A stretch of DNA of 64,000 nt from Chryseobacterium glaciei (GCF_001648155.1 NZ_CP015199.1:434001-498000); one strand, 5' to 3'. Counted from the first letter of the stretch, positions 8,965-18,070 are shown. The notes: generated by a model from the letters alone, not told the origin. Made by a program: numbers and translations.

Positions 8965-9960
8965 CTATTTCAAAGCAAATTCAGGTTTTTCCAAGCGATT
9001 TCCTTTTTGGTCGTAAACAGCATAATTAAATCCATCCTGAATACAATACGAACCATATTCCCCTTTTTTATTAATGGCAATAAAACCAACCTGAATATCT
9101 TTTAAATTCTTATTTCTTCTCTTCGTAATCTGTACAATTCTTTCAACTGCTTCTTTGCAAGCCTGTTGAGGCTTTTTTCCTTGTCGCATTAATTCCACCA
9201 CAAGATGAGTACCAACCATTCTGATTACTTCTTCACCATGACCTGTTGCCGTTGCTGCACCTACCTCATTATCAACAAATAAACCGGCTCCGATAATTGG
9301 TGAATCTCCTACCCTTCCGTGCATCTTGAAAGCCATTCCGCTGGTTGTACAAGCTCCGGAAAGATTTCCTTGCGCATCCAAAGCGATCATTCCAATTGTG
9401 TCATGATTTTCAATGTTTACGATGGGTTGGTATTTGCTGTCTTTTAACCATTCTTTCCATTCTTTTTCGGATTCTGGGGTTAAAATATTTTCTTTTTTAA
9501 AACCTTGGGAAACTGCAAATTGCAAAGCACCATCGCCTACTAACATTACGTGTGGTGTTTTTTCCATCACAGCTCTGGCAACTGAAATTGGGTTTTTAAT
9601 ATTTTCAATACATGCAACCGAGCCGATATTATAATTTTCATCCATAATACAGGCATCCAGCGTTACTCTTCCGTCTCTGTCGGGACGACCGCCGTAACCA
9701 ACACTTCTTTCAGTCGGGTCATTTTCAACCAAGCGAACGCCTTTTTCCACTGCATCCAAAGCTCGTCCGCCTTTGCCTAAAATCGTCCAAGCTTCTTCAT
9801 TGGCTTTTAACCCAAAGTTCCAGGTTGAAAGTACGATCGGTTTATTTACAATTTTATTACTTGTTTCAGGTAAATCTTTAGCGATTAAATCCAATGGATT
9901 CAACAATAAAGCTGAAGATGCCAAGGCTGTATTTTTTAGAAATTTTCTTCTAGAGTTCAT
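8965..9960 (-). CDS. Exported N4-(beta-N-acetylglucosaminyl)-L-asparaginase (glycosylasparaginase)
   Basis: N-terminal nucleophile hydrolase that cleaves the GlcNAc-Asn bond left after protein and glycan trimming. It has 331 residues. The autoproteolysis site HDTIGM is at residues 186-191, so cleavage before Thr188 should free the catalytic threonine; the downstream stretches GRVGDSPIIGAG and GHGEE also match the family. The N-terminus has a twin-arginine-like sequence (SRRKFLK) followed by a hydrophobic run, suggesting export. The sequence closely resembles the well-studied flavobacterial enzyme of Elizabethkingia. It is co-oriented with cutC (78-nt gap, mostly heptamer repeat) and lies downstream of a GH20 gene. 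Confidence 0.95.
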   Translation of the reverse strand: MNSRRKFLKNTALASSALLLNPLDLIAKDLPETSNKIVNKPIVLSTWNFGLKANEEAWTILGKGGRALDAVEKGVRLVENDPTERSVGYGGRPDRDGRVTLDACIMDENYNIGSVACIENIKNPISVARAVMEKTPHVMLVGDGALQFAVSQGFKKENILTPESEKEWKEWLKDSKYQPIVNIENHDTIGMIALDAQGNLSGACTTSGMAFKMHGRVGDSPIIGAGLFVDNEVGAATATGHGEEVIRMVGTHLVVELMRQGKKPQQACKEAVERIVQITKRRNKNLKDIQVGFIAINKKGEYGSYCIQDGFNYAVYDQKGNRLEKPEFALK

Positions 9961-10012
9961 AGTTTTTTTATAATATTTGGTTGCAGGTTTTTAAAAAATT
10001 ATTTAATTTTTC

Positions 10013-10171
10013 AACCACAAAAGTTACAAAAGATTAACACTTTAGTTATTTTAAGTTGCTCATTAAACTACAAATAAGAACACATAAGTCAAAAATCTTT
10101 GATTTTTCCTTTTAGAGACTTTTGCTTTCTCAAAATTAAATTTTAATAAACCACTAATATCTTTTGTGGTT
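10013..10171. repeat. Intergenic inverted repeat with arms AACCACAAAAG
   Basis: AACCACAAAAG (10013-10023) is complementary to CTTTTGTGGTT (10161-10171), with direct near-repeats such as GTTACAAAAG between. It occupies the gap between the hexosaminidase and glycosylasparaginase genes. It is non-coding. Confidence 0.6.
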
Positions 10172-10181
10172 AAAAAATATA

Positions 10182-12437
10182 TTAATTTGCTCCGATTTCA
10201 TCAACAAAAAGCCATGCTTTTGAGTCCGCTCCAGCGTTTCCGGCTGGGATAATTCCTGCGTTTTCTATTTTAATTTTAATATATTTTGAGTTTTGATTTC
10301 CTACATTTAATTTAATCTTTCCTTTTGCATTCTGGATTTCGTCTTTTCCGATTTCTTTAATCATTTTGAAATTTTTATTATCATCAGAAACGAAAATCTG
10401 TGCTGATTTTGCCATGTGAATCCAGCTTCCCTTATTTTCTAATGTATTAAAATAGATTTCTGAAAATTGAGTTTTATTTCCTAAATCAATCGTTGCTACA
10501 ACATCTTTTCCTTGGAAACCCAGCCATGTTTTTCCTAACTGTCTTTGATTTCCAATAATTCCATCAATTAAAGTAAAGGCTCCACCAAAAGAATAATTTT
10601 CGCTAGGTTGCTGTTCTAACGTAATATTTTTTCCTGTAGTCTTTGAAGTTGTAAATTGTTGAGAAGAAATTGCACTTTTCAATTGTCCGTTTTCAAAATA
10701 AGCCGATTTAATGGTCATTGATTTTGAAACAGGAATCGGATTTTGATATGCCTGAGAATTTGCAGTCGGATCCGTTCCGTCTAAAGTATATCGGATTCCG
10801 CTTGGGTTTTGTGAAGTTGAAAGTTCATAAGAGACTCCATTATTATTCGGAATTACTTTTCCTGAAACGTTGTAAATGCTTTTTGCATAATTCACGTTCA
10901 TTTTATCCAACACTTTGAACTCGTTGATCACTCTTCCTTCAAATTCTTTATAATTTTTAGGATCAGACGTTCCCCAACCAACTTCCGAAAGTGCCATTAA
11001 TCTTGGGAAAATCATGTATTGAACCTGTTTAAAATCTTCAATATATTCTGTCCATAAATTCGCCTGAACTCCTAAAATATATTTTGCTTGTTCAGCATTT
11101 AATTCTGTCGGAATCGGGTTATAAGAATAGACTTTATCCAAAGGTGTAAATCCACCAAAAGCGTTGGGCTCAGATTGCGGATCTCCCTGATAATGATCAA
11201 AATAACAAAAAGACCCGGGAGTCATTACGGCAAAATGTTTTGATTTTGCAGCTTCAATTCCACCATTTACGCCTGTCCAACTCATTACGGCAGCGTTTGG
11301 CGCTAATCCACCTTCTAAAATCTCGTCCCAGCCGATAATCTTTCTGCCTTTTTTGTTGACATATTTTTCAATTCTGTGGATAAAATAACTTTGTAAACCG
11401 TGTTCATCCTTCAAATTATTTTTCTTGATTAATTCCTGACAATGAGCACATTCCTTCCATCTTGTTTTCGGGCATTCATCACCACCGATGTGAATATATT
11501 GTGACGGAAAAAGGGCAATAACTTCATCTAAAACATTCTCTAAAAACTTGAAAGTTTCATCTTTCGGACAAAAAACATCATCAAAAACCCCCCATTTTGT
11601 TGCGGGCTCAAAAGGTCTTTTGGTACAAGCCAATTCAGGATACGCAGCCAATGCAGCCAACGCATGACCGGGCATTTCAATTTCAGGAACTACTGTGATG
11701 TGTCGATCCATAGCATATTTCACAACATCTTTTATTTGATCTTGAGTATAAAAATAAGGCCCGTAAGGTTTTCCGTCGAAAGTATTATCAACGTAAGCTC
11801 CGATCATTGATTCTTTACGTTTCGAACCTATTTGTGTTAATTTCGGATATTTTTTAATTTCTATTCTCCAACCCTGATCGTCCGTTAAATGCCAATGAAA
11901 TGTATTCAATTTATACATCGCTAAATAATCGATGTACTGCTTCACTTCCTCAACGGTGAAAAAATGACGGCAAACATCCAAATGCATTCCGCGCCATGCA
12001 AATTTGGGTTGATCTTCAATTTTTAAGGCTGGAATTTGTTTATCTGTTTTATGATCTTCAAATAATTGAATCAATGTTTGAAGCTCTAAAAAATATCCCT
12101 GTTTTGTATAAGATTTAATTAAAATCTGTTTTGAACTGATTTCTAGCAAGTAAAACTCATCATTTTGTTGAAGATTAGTCGATTTTGGTAACTGAGAATA
12201 TACCAAATCAGCCTCTGATTTGCCTGAATTTTGAAATTTAAGATTTGATCCTAACTTCTTTTTTAAATATTCTGTTTCCTCTTTCGGTAAATCACTATTT
12301 AACATAATAATGTCCGGAATAGTAAAATTTCCCTCATTTATTTGAACTTTTTGAGGGTATGGAATTAAATTCAGTTTTTTTTGAGAAAAAATTGTAGTTG
12401 AAACTAATATAAAAAACACTAAAAGAGCTCGTATCAT
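10182..12437 (-). CDS. Secreted beta-N-acetylhexosaminidase, GH20, with C-terminal carbohydrate-binding region
   Basis: This 751-residue exo-enzyme releases terminal GlcNAc or GalNAc. In order: signal peptide (MIRALLVFFILVSTTIFSQ), GH20 N-terminal domain, TIM barrel starting at WRGMHLDVCRHFF near residue 150, and the catalytic Asp-Glu pair in HIGGDECPK near residue 318. After the barrel comes an FN3/chitobiase-C-like segment with GIRYTLDGTDPT (near 550) and a C-terminal discoidin/F5-8-type segment (residues about 610-750). No T9SS sorting domain is seen, so a periplasmic or surface-lipid-independent location is likely. It faces the DUF4197 gene divergently. With the mannosidase and glycosylasparaginase it would complete degradation of an N-glycan core. 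Confidence 0.95.
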   Translation of the reverse strand: MIRALLVFFILVSTTIFSQKKLNLIPYPQKVQINEGNFTIPDIIMLNSDLPKEETEYLKKKLGSNLKFQNSGKSEADLVYSQLPKSTNLQQNDEFYLLEISSKQILIKSYTKQGYFLELQTLIQLFEDHKTDKQIPALKIEDQPKFAWRGMHLDVCRHFFTVEEVKQYIDYLAMYKLNTFHWHLTDDQGWRIEIKKYPKLTQIGSKRKESMIGAYVDNTFDGKPYGPYFYTQDQIKDVVKYAMDRHITVVPEIEMPGHALAALAAYPELACTKRPFEPATKWGVFDDVFCPKDETFKFLENVLDEVIALFPSQYIHIGGDECPKTRWKECAHCQELIKKNNLKDEHGLQSYFIHRIEKYVNKKGRKIIGWDEILEGGLAPNAAVMSWTGVNGGIEAAKSKHFAVMTPGSFCYFDHYQGDPQSEPNAFGGFTPLDKVYSYNPIPTELNAEQAKYILGVQANLWTEYIEDFKQVQYMIFPRLMALSEVGWGTSDPKNYKEFEGRVINEFKVLDKMNVNYAKSIYNVSGKVIPNNNGVSYELSTSQNPSGIRYTLDGTDPTANSQAYQNPIPVSKSMTIKSAYFENGQLKSAISSQQFTTSKTTGKNITLEQQPSENYSFGGAFTLIDGIIGNQRQLGKTWLGFQGKDVVATIDLGNKTQFSEIYFNTLENKGSWIHMAKSAQIFVSDDNKNFKMIKEIGKDEIQNAKGKIKLNVGNQNSKYIKIKIENAGIIPAGNAGADSKAWLFVDEIGAN

Positions 12438-12520
12438 TGGATTTGATTAAGGTTTTAGCTAATATAATTATTTTCTGAAAACTTCAACAACCTTTTTAAC
12501 TTATTAAAAAATAAATCATC

Positions 12521-12528
12521 TAATTTTG
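12521..12528 (+). promoter_or_regulatory. -7 box TAATTTTG of a Bacteroidota promoter, DUF4197 gene
   Basis: TAATTTTG matches TAnnTTTG and lies 14 nt before the ATG. No clear TTTG is seen at the -33 position, so this is a moderate call. Confidence 0.55.
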
Positions 12529-12542
12529 CAGAAAAATATACA

Positions 12543-13355
12543 ATGAGAAAAACAATTTTATTAGCCGGCGTACTGCTATTTTCAGTTTCTGCACAGGCGC
12601 AAATTTTAGATATTATAAAATCTACAGTAAAAGATAAAACAGGTGTTGACCTTAATAATCCTGTAAAAACAAACACGACAACCTCGACTACGACGACAAC
12701 TCCTACAAAATCTACTTCTACATCTCCTATCAATTTAGGTAGCCTAACTTCTACTCAAATTTCATCGGGATTAAAGGAAGCTTTAAACCTTGGGGTAACT
12801 GAAGGAGTGAAAAAATTAGCTGTAACAGACGGATTTTTCAAAAATGAAGCCGTAAAAATTTTAATGCCTGAAAAACTTAGAAAAATTGACACTACACTTC
12901 GCGCCATCGGATTGGGAAGTTTAGCTGATCAAGGGGTGAAATTGTTGAACAGAGCTGCCGAAGATGCCGTGACAGAAGCCACACCTATTTTCGCCAATGC
13001 AATTACATCGATGACGATTACGGATGCAAAAAATATTTTATTAGGATCTAATAACGCTGCAACAACTTATTTGCAGGGAAAAACTCAAAGTCAATTGTTT
13101 ACTGCTTTTCAGCCGAAAGTAAAAGCTTCGTTAGGAAAAGTGGGCGCTGATTCGGTTTGGAAAAGTATCATTACAAAGTACAATACCTTCACCGGACAAG
13201 CTGTAACAACGGATATTAATGAATATGTTACCACGGAAACTATCAACGGAGTTTTTAAAATGGTAGCACAAAAAGAAAGCGGAATCAGAGATACACCTGC
13301 TATGAGAACAACTTCTATTTTACAGAAGGTTTTTGGAGCGCAGGACGGTAAATAA
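12543..13355 (+). CDS. DUF4197 domain-containing exported protein
   Basis: 270 residues with a signal peptide (MRKTILLAGVLLFSVSAQAQ), a Thr/Ser-rich linker (residues about 42-62) and a DUF4197 domain from about residue 68 to the end. Recognisable landmarks are SSGLKEALNLGVTEGV, the KILMPEKLRKI stretch and the closing GVFKMVAQKE segment. The family is found in many Gram-negatives and has no established function; the domain is helical and periplasmic by prediction. The gene stands alone, divergent from the hexosaminidase, with its own -7 promoter element and a rho-independent terminator. Confidence 0.9.
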   Translation: MRKTILLAGVLLFSVSAQAQILDIIKSTVKDKTGVDLNNPVKTNTTTSTTTTTPTKSTSTSPINLGSLTSTQISSGLKEALNLGVTEGVKKLAVTDGFFKNEAVKILMPEKLRKIDTTLRAIGLGSLADQGVKLLNRAAEDAVTEATPIFANAITSMTITDAKNILLGSNNAATTYLQGKTQSQLFTAFQPKVKASLGKVGADSVWKSIITKYNTFTGQAVTTDINEYVTTETINGVFKMVAQKESGIRDTPAMRTTSILQKVFGAQDGK

Positions 13356-13392
13356 ACCTCTTTCTCTATATTTAATAAATCTTATACATATT

Positions 13393-13422
13393 AACTCTGC
13401 TCATATTGGCAGAGTTTTTTTG
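13393..13422 (+). terminator. Rho-independent terminator after the DUF4197 gene
   Basis: AACTCTGC pairs with GCAGAGTT around an 8-nt loop, followed by a run of T. Confidence 0.9.
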
Positions 13423-13731
13423 TTTCTTTTCTTTAGAAATTTATTTCCTAAAAGATACCACAATACGTATTTAATAACTCTAAAAATGACCTTTTTTTAA
13501 AGTGTTTAATAAACTTTAACTTAAAAATAAATCACTTAATATTGAATATTTTTCAAATATTAAGTGAAATTGATAGATTACTTTTATTATTTAGTGTTAA
13601 TTTATTTATTTTTTATTGAATAAAACACATTATCATTTATAAGTTAACAATCAGTAAATCAATAATAAAAACTGGTAATTATATGGGGTTTCTTTTTGTT
13701 TTATTTTTTAATTTTGCAGAAACTAATCATT
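13423..13731. other. Non-coding AT-rich gap with one inverted repeat
   Basis: About 300 bp with no convincing gene. It contains a perfect 11-bp inverted repeat, CACTTAATATT (13533-13543) against AATATTAAGTG (13556-13566), and a TAATTTTG -7 box at 13709-13716 just ahead of the next small gene. The inverted repeat could be an operator or a transcript hairpin; nothing decides between them. Confidence 0.6.
13709..13716 (+). promoter_or_regulatory. -7 box TAATTTTG ahead of the small orphan gene
   Basis: TAATTTTG followed by GCAGAAACTAATCATT and then ATG at 13732. It sits downstream of the earlier in-frame start at 13696, which argues that translation begins at 13732. Confidence 0.55.
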
Positions 13732-13998
13732 ATGACATTCAATGAAGCTTTAAGGAGTAAGAAAAAATTCATTACCAGTTCTAGCAATTTTATGCAAACT
13801 ATTTATCATTGTTTAATAATTCCTACTATAGAAGAAGAGGCTACAAAATATATTACCGATTTTAAAAATTCACCATCATCGTTTATAGATGAAAGCTGTA
13901 AACTTTACAGTTCAAATGCAGATTTTAAATTATGGATAATTCCAATAAAGGATTTTAAGCATAGCCATGAGAAGGTAATGGTAAAAATATCAGAATAA
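13732..13998 (+). CDS. Small hypothetical protein, 88 residues
   Basis: I do not recognise this protein. It starts MTFNEALRSKKKF and has no signal peptide or membrane segment. It is Lys-rich with a mixed helix/strand pattern and ends in VMVKISE. The start at 13732 is preferred over the in-frame position 13696 because a TAATTTTG promoter box lies between them. It is probably monocistronic and ends at a bidirectional terminator shared with scoB. It may be lineage-specific. Confidence 0.6.
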   Translation: MTFNEALRSKKKFITSSSNFMQTIYHCLIIPTIEEEATKYITDFKNSPSSFIDESCKLYSSNADFKLWIIPIKDFKHSHEKVMVKISE

Positions 13999-14030
13999 TT
14001 TATTCACCTTCATTATAATATAGAGCTAAA

Positions 14031-14055
14031 AAAACCTTGTCAGTGACAAGGTTTT
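14031..14055. terminator. Bidirectional rho-independent terminator
   Basis: AAAACCTTGTCA pairs with TGACAAGGTTTT, with A and T tracts on both sides. It lies between the small orphan (+) and scoB (-). Confidence 0.9.
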
Positions 14056-14063
14056 CGTTTTAT

Positions 14064-14717
14064 TTAGAATTGCATTTCAGGAATTTCACCTTCAATGATC
14101 AGATCTGCTTCTGTAGATTTTATAATATGTTCTACTGAGATTCCCGGCGCTCTTTCCACCAATTTGAAACCTCCAGGGGTAACGTCTAAAACAGCTAATT
14201 CTGTTACTACCCTTTTCACACAGTTTACACCGGTTAATGGAAGTGTACATTTTTTTAAGATTTTGCTTTCTCCAGCTTTATTTACGTGCATCATCGCAAC
14301 GATAATATTTTCTGCAGAAGCTACCAAATCCATGGCACCGCCCATCCCTTTTACCATTTTTCCCGGGATTTTCCAGTTGGCAATGTCTCCATTTTCTGAA
14401 ACTTCCATTGCTCCAAGAATAGTAAGATCTACCTTCTGACCTCTGATCATCCCGAAACTGAATGCAGAGTCGAAGAATGAACCACCTTCTAAAATCGTGA
14501 TCGTTTGTTTTCCGGCGTTGATGACATCTGCATCTTCCTCGCCTTCAAAAGGGAAAGGTCCCATTCCCAACACTCCGTTTTCACTTTGAAATTCTACGGA
14601 AATACCGTCTGGAACGTAGTTAGCGACCAAAGTGGGAATTCCTATTCCAAGGTTTACGTAGTAACGGTCTTTGAGTTCTTTTGAAATTCTTTTAGCAATT
14701 TGTTCTTTTGTGAGCAT
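14064..14717 (-). CDS. scoB: 3-oxoacid CoA-transferase subunit B
   Basis: Beta subunit of succinyl-CoA:3-ketoacid CoA-transferase, which moves CoA between succinyl-CoA and acetoacetate in ketone-body or acetoacetate use. It has 217 residues, normal for the subunit. The catalytic Glu lies in QSENGVLGMG near residue 45, and GEEDADVINAGKQT and the late GGFKLVERAPG are family landmarks. Unusually, subunit A is not adjacent: it is at 16708-17409, separated by an ABC exporter on the opposite strand. No promoter of its own was clearly identified. Confidence 0.95.
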   Translation of the reverse strand: MLTKEQIAKRISKELKDRYYVNLGIGIPTLVANYVPDGISVEFQSENGVLGMGPFPFEGEEDADVINAGKQTITILEGGSFFDSAFSFGMIRGQKVDLTILGAMEVSENGDIANWKIPGKMVKGMGGAMDLVASAENIIVAMMHVNKAGESKILKKCTLPLTGVNCVKRVVTELAVLDVTPGGFKLVERAPGISVEHIIKSTEADLIIEGEIPEMQF

Positions 14718-14813
14718 ATTAAAAACTTAGACTGCAATTTAAATATTTTCACTTGAATACAAAAGGGCTTTATTATTCAAAATTATTAACATCGTAAGTC
14801 AAAATAATATCTT

Positions 14814-14821
14814 TAATTTTG
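14814..14821 (+). promoter_or_regulatory. -7 box TAATTTTG, ABC exporter gene
   Basis: TAATTTTG lies 17 nt upstream of the exporter ATG and fits TAnnTTTG. The -33 element is not clear. Confidence 0.55.
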
Positions 14822-14838
14822 CAACATTATTTAGACTA

Positions 14839-16644
14839 ATGAAAATACTTTTAAAATATCTTAAGCCTTACAAATGGTTGATTGCCTTTTCTTTATTTTT
14901 GGCAACCATTAATCAGGTTTTCTCTTTATTTGCTCCGGCCATTACAGGTAATATCCTTGATAAACTAGTTACGCATCCTAACTTTTTTGATAAAGAAAAA
15001 CTTCTACCGAGAAATATGGATCAATATCTATATGGAGAAGGAATTTATCACGGTGTATTCTACTTCTTAACGTTACTTATCGGAACAGCGATGGTAAGCC
15101 GAATTGCGAAAGCTTTTCAGGATTATGCGGTAAGTGTGATTACTCAAAAGTTTGGTGCGAAAATCTTTACAGATGGTTTAAAACATTCAATGGCGTTGCC
15201 TTATCAGGAATTTGAGGATCAGAGAAGTGGTGAAACACTATCGATTTTAACGAAAGTAAGAGAAGATACTGTGAAATTTATCACTAGCTTTATTAATATT
15301 TTCTTCGGGATTTTGGTGAGTATTATTTTCGTTTCAGTGTATGCAATTCGTCTGCACTGGTCGATTATGCCTGTTTATATTTGCGGAATTTTTCTGATTG
15401 CATTTATCACTAATTTATTAAGTAAAAGAATAAAAAGTATTCAGAAAAATATTGTTTCGGAAACTACAGCTTTAGCAGGAAGTACAACGGAAAGTTTAAG
15501 AAATATCGAAATTGTTAAAAGTTTAGGATTAACGAATCAGGAAGTTATCCGTTTGAATAACAATACGTACAAGATTCTTGGACTTGAACTTAGAAAGGTT
15601 AAAAGCATCCGTTCTTTAAGTTTTATTCAGGGAACGATGGTGAATTTTCTTCAACAGTTGATTACCATGACTTTGTTATTATTAATTTTTAAAAATATCG
15701 TTACTCCAGGACAATACTTGTCTCTTATGTTTTATGGATTCTTCATTTTTGGCCCGATGCAGGAAATCGGGAATATCATTATTTCTTATCGTGAGGCCGA
15801 AGCTTCTCTATTTAATTTTGATAATTTAATGAAAAAAGATGTGGAAGAAAAACCACTTCATCCAAAACAAATTGGTGCTATTGAAGAATTGGAGTTTAAA
15901 CACGTTTCTTTCAAGCATCAATCAGCTCAATATAAAGCGTTAAATAATATCTCTTTTGATGTTAAAAACGGAGAAACCATCGCTTTTGTTGGGCCAAGTG
16001 GTTCAGGAAAAAGTACGTTGGTCAAATTACTGGTTGGATTGTACAGACCTCAGGAAGGAAATATTTTTTACAATTCTATTAATGGAAAAGAATTTGATTT
16101 TGATGAACTGAGAAATCAAATCGGTTTTGTAACCCAAGATACCCAACTTTTTGCAGGAACGATCAAAGAAAATCTTCTTTTTGTAAATCCCAATGCTACA
16201 GAAGTCGACTTGGAAATTGCTTTACAAAAATCAAGCTGTACTGCATTACTGGAAAGAGCAGAAAAAGGTATTATGACCGTTATCGGCGAAGGCGGACTGA
16301 AATTAAGTGGCGGTGAAAAACAAAGAATTGCCATCGCAAGAGCGCTTTTAAGAAAGCCACATTTATTGATTTTTGATGAAGCAACTTCAGCGCTGGACAG
16401 TATTACTGAAGAAGAAATAACTTCTACCATAAAAGATATTTCTAAAGAAAAAGAACAAATTACCGTTCTTATTGCGCACCGATTAAGTACGATTATGCAT
16501 GCAGATAGAATTTATGTCCTTGAACGCGGACAAATCATAGAAATGGGCTCTCATGATAATTTGATTGCCGAAAAAGGATTATACTACGCCATGTGGAGAC
16601 AACAAATCGGAGAAAGAAAAATGCTTATTTCACCAGAATCATAA
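14839..16644 (+). CDS. ABC exporter, fused permease-ATPase (MsbA/multidrug type)
   Basis: 601-residue half-transporter, expected to dimerise in the inner membrane. Residues about 1-330 hold six membrane spans. The ATPase domain has Walker A GPSGSGKST near residue 388, the signature LSGGEKQR near 490, Walker B LLIFDEATSALD near 512 and the H-loop IAHRLST near 550. This layout fits lipid, peptide or drug exporters, and the sequence does not show which. It is a single gene, with a promoter box in front and a terminator behind, placed between scoB and scoA on the opposite strand. Confidence 0.93.
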   Translation: MKILLKYLKPYKWLIAFSLFLATINQVFSLFAPAITGNILDKLVTHPNFFDKEKLLPRNMDQYLYGEGIYHGVFYFLTLLIGTAMVSRIAKAFQDYAVSVITQKFGAKIFTDGLKHSMALPYQEFEDQRSGETLSILTKVREDTVKFITSFINIFFGILVSIIFVSVYAIRLHWSIMPVYICGIFLIAFITNLLSKRIKSIQKNIVSETTALAGSTTESLRNIEIVKSLGLTNQEVIRLNNNTYKILGLELRKVKSIRSLSFIQGTMVNFLQQLITMTLLLLIFKNIVTPGQYLSLMFYGFFIFGPMQEIGNIIISYREAEASLFNFDNLMKKDVEEKPLHPKQIGAIEELEFKHVSFKHQSAQYKALNNISFDVKNGETIAFVGPSGSGKSTLVKLLVGLYRPQEGNIFYNSINGKEFDFDELRNQIGFVTQDTQLFAGTIKENLLFVNPNATEVDLEIALQKSSCTALLERAEKGIMTVIGEGGLKLSGGEKQRIAIARALLRKPHLLIFDEATSALDSITEEEITSTIKDISKEKEQITVLIAHRLSTIMHADRIYVLERGQIIEMGSHDNLIAEKGLYYAMWRQQIGERKMLISPES

Positions 16645-16651
16645 CATAATC

Positions 16652-16685
16652 AAAGCGCTGAATTATTTCAGCGCTTTTGTTTTTA
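16652..16685. terminator. Rho-independent terminator between the ABC exporter and scoA
   Basis: AAAGCGCTGAA pairs with TTCAGCGCTTT, followed by T-rich sequence. It can serve both convergent genes. Confidence 0.9.
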
Positions 16686-16707
16686 TCTTAAATATTTTTT
16701 GAGAAAG

Positions 16708-17409
16708 TTATTCTTTCGTTCTTACTGTTCTCTGCTCAATTCTTTTTTCAAATTTTTCTCCCTGAAAAATTCTTTGAATCATAATTCCCGGAATATGAAT
16801 TTGGTTTGGATCTAATTCTCCCGGTTCTACCAACTCTTCTACTTCAGCAATCGTAATTTTTGCAGCACCAGCCATTGGATGGTTGAAATTTCTTGCAGAT
16901 CCTTTGAAAATAAGGTTTCCAGCATGATCGCCTTTCCAAGCTTTAACGATAGAAAAATCTGCTTCGTAAGCGTGTTCTAAAATATGAGGTTTTCCGTGAA
17001 AATCTTTTACTTCTTTCCCTTCTGCAACTTCAGTTCCGAAACCAGCAGGGGTATAAAAAGCAGGAATTCCAGCCTGAGCCGCTCTGCATTTTTCAGCAAG
17101 AGTTCCCTGTGGAGTTAATTCAACGTCTAATTCTCCTGAAAGCATCTGTCTTTCAAACTCAGCATTTTCCCCTACATAAGAAGAAATCATCTTCTTGATT
17201 TGTCTTTTATGAAGCAATAATCCCAATCCGAAATCATCAACACCTGCATTATTTGAAATACATGTTAAATCCTTTACATCGCTTTCTACCAAAGCATTAA
17301 TTGAGTTTTCAGGAATTCCGCAAAGTCCAAAACCGCCCAACATTAAAGTCATTCCATCCTTAATTCCGTCGATGGCTTCCTTTGCATTTTTTACTCTTTT
17401 ATCTATCAT
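16708..17409 (-). CDS. scoA: 3-oxoacid CoA-transferase subunit A
   Basis: Alpha subunit partner of scoB, 233 residues. Visible family features are the glycine-rich CoA-binding loop ([16 protein letters not shown], residues about 21-36), [12 protein letters not shown] near 52 and the [11 protein letters not shown] stretch near 123. It is co-oriented with scoB but about 2 kb away from it, with an ABC exporter on the opposite strand between them. Balanced expression of the two subunits would therefore need separate promoters. Confidence 0.95.
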   Translation of the reverse strand: MIDKRVKNAKEAIDGIKDGMTLMLGGFGLCGIPENSINALVESDVKDLTCISNNAGVDDFGLGLLLHKRQIKKMISSYVGENAEFERQMLSGELDVELTPQGTLAEKCRAAQAGIPAFYTPAGFGTEVAEGKEVKDFHGKPHILEHAYEADFSIVKAWKGDHAGNLIFKGSARNFNHPMAGAAKITIAEVEELVEPGELDPNQIHIPGIMIQRIFQGEKFEKRIEQRTVRTKE

Positions 17410-17477
17410 GAAATATTAGATTTTTCTGTTGGCTAAATTTAATAATTTTTCTCATAACTACAGTATCAAGGAATTTA

Positions 17478-17509
17478 TTTGAATTTTTATCTAAGTTTTT
17501 ATACATTTG
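17478..17509 (+). promoter_or_regulatory. Bacteroidota promoter TTTG-N20-TACATTTG, DoxX gene
   Basis: TTTG at 17478-17481 and TACATTTG at 17502-17509 match the -33 and -7 elements with 20 nt between. It covers the in-frame start at 17507, so translation from there is unlikely. Confidence 0.8.
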
Positions 17510-17572
17510 GCAATCATACATTATGTTAAATCCCTCTACAACATAAAATTTTTAATTAATAATAAATACAAA

Positions 17573-18067
17573 ATGGAAAAAGAAAATCTAGTTAAAGTCG
17601 GCGACGTATTTTATGTAATCTGCAGAATAAGCATCGGTTTATTTTTCTTTATTACAGGTTTCAATAAGTTATTTCATCCTGTTTTTCAAGGATATATGTT
17701 GAAAACTATTACAAGTCTGGGCTTTTCAAACCCTCAGTTTATGGCCAATTTTGTTGCCTTTAATGAAATGTTCTGGGGATTATTGTTGCTTTTGGGACTG
17801 CTGACAAGATTGAGTTCGTTTGCTTTAATAGTTGTGATGCTTGTTGCACTTTTTACGAAAGATATTCATTCTATTCCGACAGAATTAATTCCAATTGATC
17901 CTAAAGTCGGGAATCATCCGATGGATGATTTTACGTGGCTGACTTATTTCTTTTATCTTCCGCAGGTTTTATATATTATGATTCTAGGATTATTTTCATT
18001 GTATGGTTACAAAGCTTTTGGTATTGATAGATTTATTAAACGAAAAAAAACAGATCCTTATATATAA
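17573..18067 (+). CDS. DoxX family membrane protein
   Basis: Inner-membrane protein of 164 residues from the ATG at 17573. That start is preferred to 17507, which lies inside the promoter. It has four hydrophobic segments and the DoxX landmarks RISIGLFFFITGFNKLFHP near the N-terminus and EMFWGLLLLLGLLTRL in the middle. Family members are linked to quinol-dependent or redox-related membrane functions, but the role is mostly unknown. It is monocistronic, with a clear promoter and a convergent terminator shared with the LuxR-type gene. Confidence 0.85.
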   Translation: MEKENLVKVGDVFYVICRISIGLFFFITGFNKLFHPVFQGYMLKTITSLGFSNPQFMANFVAFNEMFWGLLLLLGLLTRLSSFALIVVMLVALFTKDIHSIPTELIPIDPKVGNHPMDDFTWLTYFFYLPQVLYIMILGLFSLYGYKAFGIDRFIKRKKTDPYI

Positions 18068-18070
18068 CAG

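Noticed and set aside
14064..17409. ABC exporter as a subunit of the CoA-transferase locus
   Set aside because: It is on the opposite strand with its own promoter box and terminator, and the protein is a complete exporter.
17507..17572. Earlier in-frame start for the DoxX gene
   Set aside because: It overlaps the TACATTTG promoter box; the ATG at 17573 follows it.
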